A stretch of DNA of 64,000 bases from Cyanoderma ruficeps (Eukaryota; Chordata; Aves; Passeriformes; Timaliidae), in NCBI GenBank assembly GCA_008694505.1, contig VZDJ01000223.1, positions 6,226,509-6,290,508 of the forward strand, in the 5' to 3' direction. Each line of letters opens with the position of its first letter. Position 1 is the first letter of the stretch. Under the pieces are notes generated by a model. That model was not told the origin of the DNA and searched no databases. It was given only the letters and a program-made list of their open reading frames with translations. The position numbers were made by a program, and so were the translations under genes. Positions 46,701 through 61,700 of the stretch are shown piece after piece.

Positions 46701-49700
46701 AACTAAATTCGAAACTCTTACACTGTACAATCTGTTCTCCCAATCCATCTCATTAATGACACAAAATAACATCTCCAGTTCTGTTCGTTACTGTATCACA
46801 CATAGATTCAAGGAGGAAATTGCGCCCTTTCATAAGGAAACCACACTAACCTCGCCAACATTACACCCGCCTCCTCAGGCATTACTTACCACAGATACAG
46901 TTCCCCCATACAGGAAAATGGCCTTGACTCCTTCATCCTAACCAGAATTTGGAGTACTGCAGGAATATACATTTAAACAGACTGCGCTCAACCGTGCAGC
47001 TCACACAGATGTTTATCGCTGATGTGAATTGAAAGATTACAGGTTTCTTGCTGTTGCACTCACTTCATATAATCCAAAAAAGTACTGAATAACTAGTGCC
47101 ATAGAATTTACATAATTTCATTAAAAATACTTAAGTTTTACAAACCATTCCATAGACACGGTAGGCAATAAATGTGGGGAATAAATGACACCTATTTTGC
47201 TATGCTTCCCAATTACCGTTTTTCCACGAGCACTACATTTCTCTGAGAATGCCTAGTTTTTATAAGAGAACTTTGGTTCCTATTATTTGCATTCACAGCC
47301 TTAGTTTTTCAGTTTCAGTCTGACCTGATCAGAATTCAATTTGGCAAAAAGAAACATAAACAAGTGGAGTAGTCATCTGTAAGAACTCTACTTAGAGGCA
47401 AGTAGCTTTCCTTGTTTGAGTAACATCTGTGCATTTCACTGTCCAGAATTTAGCAAGCAGCAGCCTTTCCTCTAGATGAATAGAGGTGGAGATTACAGAG
47501 GCACCATCGCCTTACCAAACCAAGGCATAAAGTAAATGCCATAACAAAACTAACTTATCAAATTATAAATAAGAATTCTAACAAATGTAGTTCTTAACAG
47601 AAAATATCTGTAGATGTGCATGGCAAATGCTAAAAGTTGCCTTCTACCAGGAGTATAGCTTAAGCACTTCCTGAAAAAGGACCTGTGGTAGTATTAACTT
47701 ATGACTTACTAAGGAAATTAGCACACTTGGAATGGACAAACAATTGCTATCTGTTGTGGTTCTCTTGATAAGAAGTGATACAGATGACTCTATATTCTTA
47801 CATCTCTCCGATCAAAATTCTCTTTAATGACTTTGCCACATAACTTGAATACTTCAGGTTTTCCTAAGAATACGGTATAAAGATAATCAGAAACTCATGG
47901 CTGTAACTGTTAACCTGGCTAACATCTAAGGATAAATTTTGATTACATTAGAGCTACTTTAGTATTACGAAGACTGTAAAGAGCATAAGCTATCAACACC
48001 TGCAACTTGCACCATCTTGCCTGCTACAGAGTGAGAACTGGGAAAATGAAAAGTGAATTTTCTCTAACAAGCTCAAGTGGAAGTGTTACAAGATGAAGTC
48101 TGAGTAAAGTGTTTCAGCCACACCACCCAAGTTGCAGAAGGTGAAGGCAGGGATCGGGAAAACAAAGAACCATCCACTGTGGAAGATGATCAGGTTTGGG
48201 ACTGCTTAAGGAACCTGAAAGTACACGAGTCTGTGGGACCGGATGACATACATCCATGGGCACTGAGGGAATGGGCTGAGTAAATGGCTACACCACTAAC
48301 CATCATACTTGAAACGTCATGGCAGTCCAGTGTAGTTCCCTCTGACCGGAAAAGGGGAAACCATAAGCCCCCAGTTTTATAAAGGGAAAAAAAGGCCAGT
48401 CTCACCTCAGTGCCTGGCAAAATCACGTAACAGATCCTCTTGGAAACTATGTTAAGGCACGGGGAGAATAAGGAGGTGACTGGTGTCAGACAACATAGCT
48501 TCACTAAAAGTAAATTGTGCTTGACAAATTTGGTGACCTACAGTGGGGCTAAGCAGTGGTGGATGAGGGAAAAGCCAGACGTCACGCACCTGGACTTGTG
48601 CAAAGCACTGGACACTGTATCACATGATATCCTTGTCTCTAAACTGGAGAGACACAGATTTGACACGTGGACCACTTGGTGGATAAGGAATAGGCCGGAC
48701 ACTTGCAGTCAAAGAATTGTGGTCAGTGAGTCGATGTCCAAGTGGAAAGCAGTGATGAGTGGTGTTCCTCAGTATGGGGACTAGCGCTGTTCAACATCTT
48801 TGTCAGCAACATGGACAGCAGAAACAAGTGTATCCTCAGCAAATCTGCTGACAACAACAAGCTGTGTGATGCAGCCAACATGCCGGAGGGAAAGAGATGT
48901 CATCCAGAGAGACATTAACAGGCTTGAGAAGTGGGTCTCTGGGAGCCTCACGCAGTACAAGAAGATCAAGTGCAACGTCAAGCATGTGGGTCAGGTCAAC
49001 CTCAAGCAGAAGCACAGGTTAGGTGGAGAATGGATCAAAATTAGCTCTGGGGAGAAAGACTTGGGTATGTTAATGGATTAGAAGCTCAACATGACTCAGC
49101 AATGTGCACCCGTGGCCAAGAAAGCCAATGGTGTCCTGGGCTCCATCAAAAGAAAAGTGACCAGCAACTCAAGAGAGAGAGGATTCTCACTCTCGATTCT
49201 GCTCTTGTGAGACCCCACCTGGAGTACTGTGTCCAGATCTGGGGCCCCCGACACAAGAACAACGTTGACAATGCTAGAGTGAGTCCAGAGGAGAGTCACT
49301 AAGTTGACGACAGGGCTGGAGCACCTCTCCTACAAAAACAGGCTGAGAAAATTGGGGCTGTTCAGCCTGTAGAAAAAACGACTTTGGGGAGGACTGAGAG
49401 TAGCCTTGCAGTATCTAAAGCTCCTAAAGGGAGCTTACAGGAAAGCTGAAGAGTGGCTTGTCACATGGCAGGTAAAAAGTGCATGTCGTGACAGGACATG
49501 GGTGAATGGCCTTAACCTGAGGGAGGGTAGATTTATTAGGAAGAAATTCTTCACTATAAGGGCAGCGAGGCATTACAACAGGTTGCCCAGAGAGGTTGTG
49601 GACTCCCTATCTCTGGTGATATTCAAGGCCAGGCTGAATGAGGTTCTGAGTAACGTGGTCTGCTGGAAGGTTCTCTGCCCATGGAAGGGGGGTTGCAATG

Positions 49701-52700
49701 AGGTGATCTTTAAGGGCCCTTCCAAGCCAATGCATTCCCCCTGCAAATCTCTCTTGCCTTCCAATTGCAACAGGCCCACGGGAATCTGTTCAAATTATAC
49801 TACAGTCACACACTGCTATTCGGTCACCATGAGTAGGTAACAGCACTGGTTCACTGTCTTAAGAACTAAATGACTACAGCAGTCAATGAATTATCAGTTC
49901 TAACAAACTCCAGAGAAGATCCTGACTAGACCGCTGTTGAGACTGTAAATGAGTCAACCAGGCGATCCTATACTTGGAGCAGTGTTGAAAAGAGCAGGTG
50001 TGGTATGTGCCATTAAGCCAGACCGTACCATTGGCCCGTATCACAAATTATACATCTGGATGTTTAAAGAGCACTCAGAAAACCGTCCACTGCCCTCACA
50101 GTATTCACATTTTACAAGCTAGGCAGAACCAGAATATATCTACAAAGGCTAACTATATTACTCGTATCTTGAAATGTTTACAACAGGGTCACATGCACAC
50201 TGTGCGACGTGTTCATGAACATAGCAAAAAAATAAAAGATGTACTTTCACCTAAAACAATCAAGTGGCATCACTGCATTTCCATCTGTTATGGCTATTAC
50301 TTATTTATCTGACTGTTAACAGAGACAAAGCATCTGAGATTTGCACAGAATGCCAAAGACCTGGCATATACACTTTTCCAAGAAACCGTCTTTACGTTAA
50401 AGTAAATGTTGAGGGAGAAGTCTGCATCACAGCCTCACAGAATATCCAAGGTCCCAAGGAACCCCTGGAAATCATGTAGCCCAATCCCACTACCCAAAGC
50501 ACAGTCAACTACAACAGGCCACTCAGGACAATGTCCAATTGGGCTCTAAGTATTTTGGAAAACAGAGATTCTGCAACCTCTTTGGGCAACCTGTTACAGT
50601 CCTTGCCCACCTTCATAGTAAAAAAGGTTTTTTTGTATGTCTAAATGGAATTTCCTGTATTTCAATTTGTGCCTGCTCTCCACTGTCGATTCACTGGATA
50701 TTGTTGCGAACAGTCTACACCTTCTTTACATTTTTCTAACAGGTATTTATGCAAACTTACAAAATCTATAACTATGCAAAATTCTACCCCCTTTGTTTTC
50801 ATACTACTTAAAAATACTTTAACGTGAGAATTTCTGGTGGCAAGAATAGTTCAGTGAACAATTTAAGATGGTGAAACTTGTACCCAAAGCCAATACAGAA
50901 AACCTCAGCTATCCCCTACTCTTGCCCATTTCTGCTCTTGAACTGTTCATCGCCTGTGTAAGCAACAGTATCTGTGCAGCTACATGGTGAAATATCTCAT
51001 TCACCTCAAGCCCCTGCCAAATCCCTCTTCACTTTTATCACAATGGAATTTTTTCTCAAACCCAGTTCACTCTCAGTCTTCCTTGGCAATATCCACCTGG
51101 CCCCCATCTAAAAAACTGCTCCTTCTAGCAGTAAAATTTCACATGTGAGAACATGTACTATCCAAAAGTAATTAAGTCTGCCAATTAAATGATGAAGCCC
51201 AAAGGAACCAAGTTCATTTTTGTCAATGTGCTCTGTCAACGAGGAATGAGTCCCTAGCAAAAATTACGCAGTTAGAGCTCCTGCACAGTAGTGAAGCACG
51301 ATGGAAAAACCCCATGGTCATTGCAACAGCCCCCCTAACACTGCTTTCCCAGAAACGTTTCAGAATGTCCATAGATTGGCTGATTTCCATTTTGTAAGTA
51401 AGACTGAAAGTAAATTGTACAAAGCCAAGCCACACGCTGTTTGGGACAAGACTGTCAATATGCTGAGGAAGGAATGTTTCAGCTATAGCATAGAGTCAGA
51501 AACACTTTAAACACTGTCAGCCCTAAAAAGAAAGATTCCTAAAACTTTTCTGCTAAGTCACTGTGAACAGTAAGGATGATTTCAGTGCTGACTACGAATC
51601 ATTATCATTTATCCTCCTGCCATTCTCTGCAAATGAGCCTCCTGCAACGTATCCATCATCCGTGTATGTGGCCTCTTATCGGCTCTGAATTAAGACCCGA
51701 TAAGAGGCAATACTGCACTACATTATTTCTTCACTACTGCACTTTTCACCAAATGCTTCTTGCCTTTTCTGCACCGATATCCTCTGCTCTGTTGATTTGG
51801 AAACACGATTCACTACTGTTTCTTACTCTGCTTCTTCACTGGTAACAGTAAAAAAACCTCAATGAGTCAAGGAGCTAAATCCCATAATAGTAGGTTAAAA
51901 TGCTGCTCCTCAAAAATTTTGCACCCTTTCATTGCTGTCAAGGTAAAAAAACCCGTTTCTTTACACCCACATCATTCTGGCTAAATGTCAAGCATTTACC
52001 TGAATGAACATCATCTGCAAAAACAGTATGAAGACACATCAATTACCTGGTAAGTTCTTTTGGCAAATTAACTTTATCAAATTGCCCTCATTTTTTTCAA
52101 TACAGAGATTTATTTTTTTTTTTACCTGCGAAGTTGACATGCGAGAGGTATCTTGTCGACCCGTTAAATCAGAGGAGGAGATATTGACTGGGGCACCACG
52201 ATGCAATCTCATACTCACTTTCCTTTCTCGTTCCATACCGCATACTGGACGAGGAGATGTGTTGGCTGTGAGAAAAACTGCATTAGACTCTCATAATGAG
52301 AAATGCCATTTTAACGCGGTCACTGGAAAATTTACGCTCTTGCTGTTTGCACATAAAAACACCAAATAACAAAATGAGCAGTCAAGGCTGTTGTTCGACA
52401 TCTCATAGAAATACAAGTATCAATTGCCAGGCAGTAAGCATATGCAATTACCTTCAATCTACTAAAAAGCAAGGGAGAAAAAACCAAACCAAAAGGCCAA
52501 ACTCTGTCCAGAGACTAATGGCCAGTCAGAGTAGTCTACAAAATGCACTTACCCAGGTACTTGCTTACTTACCAGCATGTGAAGTTGGGGTAAGGGGAGC
52601 AGGAGGAGCAACATCTTGCGTTCCTCTTAGCCTGCCAGAAGCAGTGGAGGGTAATCCACGTACAGCTGGATTTCGTGTATGTCTTAATCTTTCCTCTCGT

Positions 52701-55700
52701 TCTCGCCTTTCACGTTCAGCATCTTCAGCTGCTCTGCTTGCACCCTAGGGGTCAAGACTAGTGAACAACTTGGGGGATTATTGAGCTTACAACTATATGT
52801 TTCGATAAAAAATTCTGAAAAGGAAGATCTGGACAATGTATGAACTGAAGTTTGACAGGGCATCAACTGCTTTGGTAAAATGTCTTGACAACTGCCATAG
52901 GTTTTGTTCATACAGCTGCTCGGAGAGTCATCAAAATGCTAATGTACACAGATACCATTATGGCAGCTGGACACCTCTGCAAATGTTGCAAATGACCCAC
53001 GTTGAAGACCAAGGTGGGAGAAAGTAATGATTCCACAACCTATCCTGGTGACTGCCCTAAAGGATCTAAGAAGCCTTCCACATTAAAAGCCTTGTAACTG
53101 TAACTTAGTTGTCATCCAAGCCTTATAGCATGGATCCCGTATCTCCTGCCTTTCCTCATTTCCTGATCTTTTTGTCTATACAGTAGAGTTGCCAGGAGGA
53201 AAATTGGAAGACAATCCTACAATATAATTTAAGATACTCAAGACTGACAATGTGGTAAAAAAACTCAACCAAAACCATTAAAAACTCAAAGTTTTAGAAA
53301 GCTTTGTGAGCTACTTACAAATTTCAGCATGTTCCAGTCAAATACATAGTCATAGGAGAATCCTTGCCGATGAAAGAGGTTTCTGAATAATTGCCTTAGA
53401 TAGGAATAGTCCGGCTTGTCATCAAAACGCAAAGAACGGCAGAAATTCAAGTATGTGGCAAATTCAGCTGTAATTAAGGAAAATCTGTTATTTATCTTCA
53501 GCTTCACATTGCCTTTTTGTAATTCTGAATCAAAAACCCCTCGAACCACTCCAAACCTGAAAAGCAGGGAATCTTCTTAACATAAGAAAAAGAATAATGA
53601 TCTAATACTAGAAATCCACCAAAGGGAACACTATGATGTCCACCCTGAAAAAGAAATTATTTTTCTATCATGGAGCAGGCAAAGATCTCATTATTCAACA
53701 GCAGAGAGAACCCAATAGTACAATTCTTTAACCAGCAGTTGGTGGGGGAGAAAAGGTTCAAAACTTTGCTCGGAATATACTGAACACAATTTATTGTGAG
53801 ACATGGAACAGCATTTCTTTGTTAAGCCATAGGGAGATTCATGTCTGCTACATCCCAAAACATACAAAAACTTAATCTCACAGATATGTCATGCCACATT
53901 TTTAATTTACAGTAGTCTGAACACTTGTTTTTAAATGGCAAGCAAAATACTAGTTACAAACCAAAAAAAATGAACACTGTAAATTAATTCACTGCACCAG
54001 AGAAAACAGCCGTATGAAAATACTAGCTTTTGACTTTAGGTCTTCCAAAATGAAATAAGATAGCGAATTTATATTAAGAAAGAAATCTTAACAAATGGCA
54101 CAAGTGAAGCCGATTAGTCTTCCCTACATGTGAACCCCAGAGAAAACATGTGGCTCATGCATATAAATGAACATGTATGAAGCAACATTTGAAACACATC
54201 AAAAATAATGAATTTTCATCCAACCCAACCAAAAACTATAGTTCTTGTCATTGTAGCTAGTTGCCGAAGCCAAGAGAGTGGAATGGAGAGACAGAACTAT
54301 TCATAAAATGAAAATACTCTCTGATGATAGCTAGTGCGACTAGGTTTTAAAACAAATTTAAGTATCATTTTACAATACTCAAAAATGGCTTATTACTGTT
54401 TTGGTGTAAATAACAAACTGAGAAACAGAACCGCTTTGAGGCATGATGCTAGGATATGGCAGGGTTTCTTATGCCTCTCAGAAATTCTAATCCATCAGCA
54501 GGCCAAACCAGATGAACCTGGGATAATAATTCCCAAGAGAAAACTGCAATAGCTAAGAGGTGCATCTGACTATACAATCCAATTCATGCAAGAAACAGTA
54601 CCCACACAGATAGATAAAGAGGCAGTTTGCCAAACTGCTGTCTGTCTGTTAGAAATTACACAGCCAACAGGTGCACAAAAAATACAGCACAAATCAGATG
54701 TACCTTGCTACCCTTCCTCTCGAGGTCAACTCAACAGCTTAGACAAGGGATTGCTAGAAATTCTCTATGAACACAAAAGATCTTAGTCTTCAGCATAGTA
54801 TTGTTACCACACGTGGTAAAATCATGGAGGTAAAATCATGGGAGAAACAGGAAGAGGAGAGGGAGAGAGAGAGGGAAAGGGAGAGATGGTGAAAAGCAGT
54901 AGTGCTATTTAACTGCTGAAGAAGGGAGATGTATCACTAAAACATGAACACATAGGTCTAGCATCACAGAAGAGTAACTTACAAGGATATCCTTTACACA
55001 AAACCTCAATGGGTGTAGACATTTTCTTTTCACTGATACGTTCGTATTTCTGCCTCTTTGTTGCTGCTTTCAGTCCCTGCCAGGGGAGGGAGCCCAGGTT
55101 AAAATACATCAGTACATAGCCCAAGGACTCCAAGTCATCTCTGCGAGATTGCTCTACAACAGCATAAAAAAGTGAACTCATTAGGTTTCATTTTCTGATG
55201 GAAAAACAAAAATTTGTGCAACAATACTGTTATGAAGATCCTTAAAAAACAAGACACAACTGAGAGTTACTATGCCCACAATTAACTCGTTCAGTACAAG
55301 AAAAGCCTATTATCCTTGCAGTTATTAAAAAATGTGCTAATTCCTGAGCATTACAAACTGACTGAATCCCATCTAATCGAGATAAGCAAGGCCATTCATG
55401 CTGCACTCTTAGTGCCAAAAATAGGGACTGTCTCCTATGCCTCCACAAAGCAACATTCATTTGCACTAAAATTGCAAGCATCGACACTTTAGAAGTTTCT
55501 GTTTATTGTTTTCCGCAGCTCACCAATTCCAAGATGAGTGTTGATGGATGCGTAACGGGCAGTTCCCGTTAAATTTTTATTTTCACGATATGGAATATGT
55601 TGGTGAGTTCGAGCATCTCGATACTTCTTTGCTAGTCCAAAGTCTATAATGTAGACAAGATTGCCTTTCTTCCCCAGGCCCATTAAGAAGTTATCTGGCT

Positions 55701-58700
55701 TCACATCTCGGTGGATGAAGTTCTTAGAGTGAATATATTCAATTCGACTAATCTGAATATAGAACCACAAAAAAAATCATTGTTGAGAGACTAAGCACGT
55801 ATCTTTTCCTGACAAAAACACTAGCAATTCTGTCTTAATAATGGAAGAGGCAACGCTCCTTTTTGTTGTAAAATATAAGGGCATTAAAGAGAATGTAATT
55901 TAGAACACAACGGACAAACCTTCTTTCCAGCTCTTTGCCCGTGTCTATTTTACATCTGTTTCCAAAAACTTTCTTGGGGAAATTTCTTAGTCTTTGAGCA
56001 GTGCAACACCTGGTCTCCAAACAGTGCGGGTCCAGTTTTTAAAGAAGAATTGGTAATACCTTTTGACAGGACAGTTTGGGTTGACAGAAACAGAACTAAT
56101 TTTGAATCTTTTCTGTATTAATACAACCAAGTCAGCTCTAAATTTTAGAAATAAAACGCATATGATCTATCAAAAAAATTTCAATATCTCAACATATTGC
56201 ACTATTAAGACAACAAAGCCATTTCCTACCATTTGGTCAGCAAGTAATAGGACTGTCTTGAGACTAAATTTCCTTGAACAAAAATTGAAGAGATCTTCAA
56301 GACTTGGTCCCAACAACTCCATCACCATAACGTTGTAGTCCCCTTCAGCTCCACACCACTTAATTGTGGGAATACCCACTAAGAAAAAATAAACCATTTA
56401 TTCAGTAAAACAATTTGATTTATATAAGTCATACACACAAATCTTCAAGGCTCTTAAGATGAATTCTGAGGTCATTAGTATCAGTGTTTCCATTTACAGT
56501 GAAGCTTACTATTTTATGCTACCTTCAGACATTCCAAAATTAAATGTTTAATAACTTCCAGCAGAATCAATACAAAATTAGAGCAACAGAGGTCTAAAAA
56601 TAGCCTTTTTCTCTTTCCCAGATACCTTCTGGTCTTTGTACTTACCTTGTAACTTTAAAGTATTGAGTATCTTTGTTGGATTTGAAACCTAAGCATTTCA
56701 CTGATATTAATACTCACATAGTCTCTAAGATGTAGTAAGGCACAAATCAGAAGTCTGAAAAGAAAGACCCTGACAAACGACTAGATCACTAGATACTATT
56801 ACTGAAGAAGGCCTTAGAAATTAACTTAGTTTCAAAGCCGACAAGTCACCACAAAATACCTGTCTCTTTCATCAAAATTTGCAATGAATTTCCACCCTTT
56901 CTTCATATTCTTGTCTTTTCCTTCAGTTCCATGGTATTTGCTGTTTGGTGAATCTCTACCAAAGTAGCATTGTTTATGAGATGCATTATTCATTCAGTTT
57001 TACAGTATGAAAATTAGCCCAAATTTATGGAGGAAGTTAGGAACCTTATTTCACATAAAAATGTAGAAACGGTCAAACATTTTGAAAGAAACCTGTATGT
57101 AGGTAGCCTTATTCAGATTTTCCAATGCCTTACTCTGAGTTAATTCTATGCATTTTGGTGTGAAATGTTGTAATCCACCGAATTTAAAGGAAGCATGTTA
57201 CTTTATGAAGGCTATTCCAGTTGCACGCAAATGGCAACTGAATGAGGCAGGAATTAAAAAATAACTAAATGCAAATGCACATTATTGTTCATTTCTAGAG
57301 GTCTTATTACCACTTGCCATTTGAGATAGAGTGTGGAATGTATTCTTTATGCAAAATATATCCTCATTTAGGAAGAATTCAAGGGACTATGAAAAAACGG
57401 CAAGACTTAACTGCACCGGGTTTATGTCCCAGAACTGTACAGGAATCTTACATTTCTGGAATTCCAAAATATACGAATAAGTTACTGCAGCAGAGCAACA
57501 TGCAGTAGCTATGAAGTCGCTGCACTCCTATTCTCCACTACTAATGCCATCTTGTCTTTCAACTCTCCCAGCAAATATTTTTAACTCAGAAGAAAGAATA
57601 CTAACATGTACAACAAAAATTGAACTGAATTTTAGAAGTTTAGAATTGTGCTACCATGATAAGCAAGTCTCATGAAATGGTCCAAAGCAGTGGTTACCAT
57701 CTTTAAGTGATCCATGAGAATCAGAAATTAATCACTATTCTGGGACCAAACTTTGTTTCACATTGCACAAGGTCTTCCCATTTTAATATTTTGGGAGCCA
57801 TGAGAAACTCAGGAGGATCTTACTAGTTATCATGAAGCGTGGCAGCCATGGATTTGGAACTGCTCCGCTATAACCCTTGCAGAACTGAAATGCTGTCCTT
57901 CATCTACCCTGCTACCATTCCCACCTTCTCCTCATCTGTCAAAAGAGATCCCAAACATTAACAGCCAGGTGGCAGATAGATCAAAGGTGTAAAACCGGTA
58001 AAATCTTTGTAGAATAAAAATAAGTTTGCTTGCCTCCACCCTGCATCATTTTGTAGATTTTACTCTCGATGTGGAGCTGAGGATGTTTGGTTTTCACACA
58101 TTCCAATTTTATCGCAACCTCCTCTCCGGCAGCAATATCAGTTCCTAAAACCAGAAGAATTTAAACATTGGTCAAAATATTTTTAAGATGCATTTCCTTT
58201 GCCAAGACCGAAACAAAACAAACATCAACAAACTATTTCTCAATGGCAAACATCCAGAGATTAAGTACTTTCAGCCAGGATAATCTAAAAATTCTTCCGA
58301 AACGTTACAGATACTTGCCAACAGACTAGGATTACAAGAGACAACTATTAGACATTGTAGCACAGGAAGCCAAATTGCTATCCCATTAAAAAAAAAACAA
58401 ACCAAAACAAACAACAAAAATAATGCAAGTGCATCTTCCCATGGAGGTCTTTCCACTTCCAGTTTGTGGTAAAAATTCTCAGAATTAATATTGACAAATG
58501 TGGCACACAGCCCCGCCAATGGAAGAAATGCTAGGAATTCAAATCACTTCTTCTTATGTCTTGGAAATAGAGACTGCAATTTCCCTGGATCTCAACACAC
58601 TCCAGCTGTACCCTGACACCTCATTCTACTTGGCTGGAAGGAAGACTATCTAGACTGAAGAACCTGCAGTCTGCAAAAGCTTTCTTTAAATCTTATTAAA

Positions 58701-61700
58701 TTCTTTCAGGAATCCAAAAATGGCTTACCTGTTCACTTTCAAAGTATGTAGGGAGAAGCTGACATTCTTAAAAAGAAACAGTCAAGAAAATACACATTCT
58801 CAAAGCCAAGCAACTTACAAACTACAGGAAAAAAGGAAACAGCAAAAGGAAATGTGTGACACTTCACAGACATATCGCCAAGTCTCTCTACTTCCGGAAT
58901 CGGGCCCTTTTCCGCTTTACCTCATGGTTCAGGATCATGTGAAGCACATCACCTACTGTTTGATTAGATCCCCACGTTCAAAAGCCTAACTTGAAGTTCA
59001 CCGGTTGCTTTGTTTTGTTGAGAAACAGCCAACGATCTTCTTGCACTCACTTTTTCAATGATCAGGATTGCATACACTTTTACACTACCTCACTTTCACT
59101 TTACTCTTTACAGAGTGCAAACACTCTTGTCATTCCCTGTATAAGCAATTTTTGATTACTGCATATTATCTCCCTTTTCTCTTATCTGTACTTCCATAAT
59201 CCCCTTTTTGGGAGTCACACAAAGCAATTAAGACAAGTGCATAATGACGTATTTTTCTGCCTACCTATTTTTTTCCCCCTATGTTTCTCTTTCTACAGTG
59301 TACTGACCTAACTTTAATAGCTGCAAAATCCTGTTCCCTGTGATTAAGGAGCTACTTCAGTGATTTATAGGCTTTTATCCTATGAAGTCAAGAAAACTAA
59401 AGCTACAAAGACACGCTAACATCCCACACCTCAAAATGGATATGACTGTTCACTTTGGCAGGAACTGATACTGCATGGAATCATCTGAGCTCACACAAGA
59501 CTATGCATCTTTTTATACATTAATAAAATGTCTTCCCATTTGCACGCACACATGGGTATCAAGGTGGTGTTGCTGGAACACTGACTTTCTATGAGTGGAC
59601 ACCCCAGCAGGTGTTTATTATACTAGGCACTTCACAAAGCAGCCTAAAAACCAACAAAACATACGAAGCACGCTCTAGATACAATAAGCACAACTCAAGG
59701 CCATCAAATGAAATACCCAAAAGAAAAACAAGGCTGTACATGTATTTGTCTCATAGGACTGGTTTTTATCTAGCATAACGGGTGACAGGATCCTAGTTCG
59801 TTACTTTGGTCACAGTACAGTTGCAGCAACTGAAAGCTCTTCAATATGGAATCTAGTACTCTTCACATTTCACGAATAAATTATTTTGGTGGACTTTTGA
59901 GTTAATCACGGTGAACCCAGAGATTTGAAAGCACGTATCAACAATACAAGGAGGAAGGACTTAATACTCATTTCCCTTCCTCAAATGAAAGTCTCGATTA
60001 TGAAACACACAACTCCTGACCTTTCCTGCCTACCCCTTGCTCTCCTCAGTCCTACAGGACACAAAATCAGGGAGGGTGTAGACTGAAGACCATGTTAACT
60101 GATGAATGATCAACAGCAGCAATGGGGTTGTTTTGGGATTCTGGCTGGTTTGGCTTTTTTAAAAAACTTTTCTGATCCAAAACAGACACAAACTTCCATC
60201 TGCATATAATGAACGATACAGCTGTCTAAAGACAACGGCAGACTTCTGTGGTTGATTAACGCAAAAACTGTGGAGGATGATCAAGACCTGTATTATCAGG
60301 ATCAATTGCTGCTCAACACACTATTAAACTTACTTGACAGACCGTGGTCTCAATCTGGTAGGTCACTTCTTAGCATACTTGCTCTTCCCAAGAAGTCTTT
60401 ACCACCTAAGAAAGCCAAGATCCTTAGCCTGAACTCTATTTCCGTGTAAGCCCTCTCTACCAAGACGAGGGATTTTGTACTAAAATAATGCAATTAATAT
60501 TTTTGAGTCCAGCAAAACCAATGAGAGTGGCACAAAAATGGAAAACATTTTGCCAAGCAATCTGGTGCTCGTCCCCAAGTACGGACTTTTGTCTACACCT
60601 TAAACCTGAGACAAAAGTTTCTAAAATTTTACAGCGCCTTGTATTTCACCAAAAGCTTAGCTTCCTTTAAGGAATACGTAATATTTGAGAAGCAGCAGTT
60701 CTATGAAAGGAATCATAAAAAAGCAGTAACAGGCAACATAATGAGAAGCCACCATTTATAAGTGAAAAAACTCTAACGTTGTGAAAGCGTTTTTTTTTAA
60801 TGCAAAATTCTAATTTACTTGTAATTGCAAAGTCCTCTTCACTAAGGAGAGCCTTGGAAATAATTTTAACTAGTTTACAACCTAAAAGTCATTCTTAAGG
60901 AAAATATATACATAACACAAGAAACCATGAAAGCACAGCAACTACTCTGCTGTCGTGACTCATTCCTACCTGACCTCATGGTCTGGGCAACAAAACAAGT
61001 GCGTACTCTAATCCACTCACTCCTGTCCACCTTTTATAATATTTAAAATATCTGCGTATCAATTTCTTTCATATCTTCCTCTAGAAGGTAACATAGGTGA
61101 ACTCCTAAATTTTACTTTAAGTTGCCTGTGTTCGTTTGTTTACAGTAGTGCCTTACATTTAAAAATCCTGTCCCACAGATCCCCATTCCAAATTCCAGAA
61201 GACAAATTTTGAGGTACGAAGGAGAAGAGGAAAGAATGTGAAAGAACCGTGCTCCTAACAACGTTGTTGGCTTCTTATTCCAAAGTAAGGAAAAAGGGAA
61301 AGGGTGGGAAAAACTGAGGAAGTCCTTCCCCTCTACCCTGGAATTTAAGACAAATTGTAGCTGCATTTAAGACAAAACCTGGAGACTGAAAATAGCCAAA
61401 AATAGTCAAATCTTCCTTTTCAAAGCATAAAACTGAGCTTGGAATGTACACTGAAGTAATCTACAAATTCACTTAGGCCTATCAGAAGGCATGTGTACTT
61501 AAAAATAAATAATGACTTCTGAAATAACTTCAGAAGTTATTTTAAGACACATCTACACAGGTGTACAGTCTGAACAACACAGATGTACAGTCTGAACAAC
61601 CGAGCAATAACCGGAATTTTTTAGGAACCGATCACATTTCGTTATGACGAAAAACATAGTTTTCATAAATGTGTTCTACCAGATAATGGTAGGCAAACCA

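Larger units (their letters stand above)
45601..52125 (-). other. CSNK1D: CSNK1D intron before the alternative last exons
   Basis: Contains two CR1 copies and an inverted repeat at 51671-51708. No further exon was recognised. Confidence 0.8.

Noticed and set aside
48440..49840. Several plus-strand frames in the CSNK1D intron
   Set aside because: They are broken pieces of the CR1 reverse-transcriptase region, not a host gene.
52296..52748. 150-codon plus-strand frame
   Set aside because: Antisense shadow of CSNK1D exon 7.
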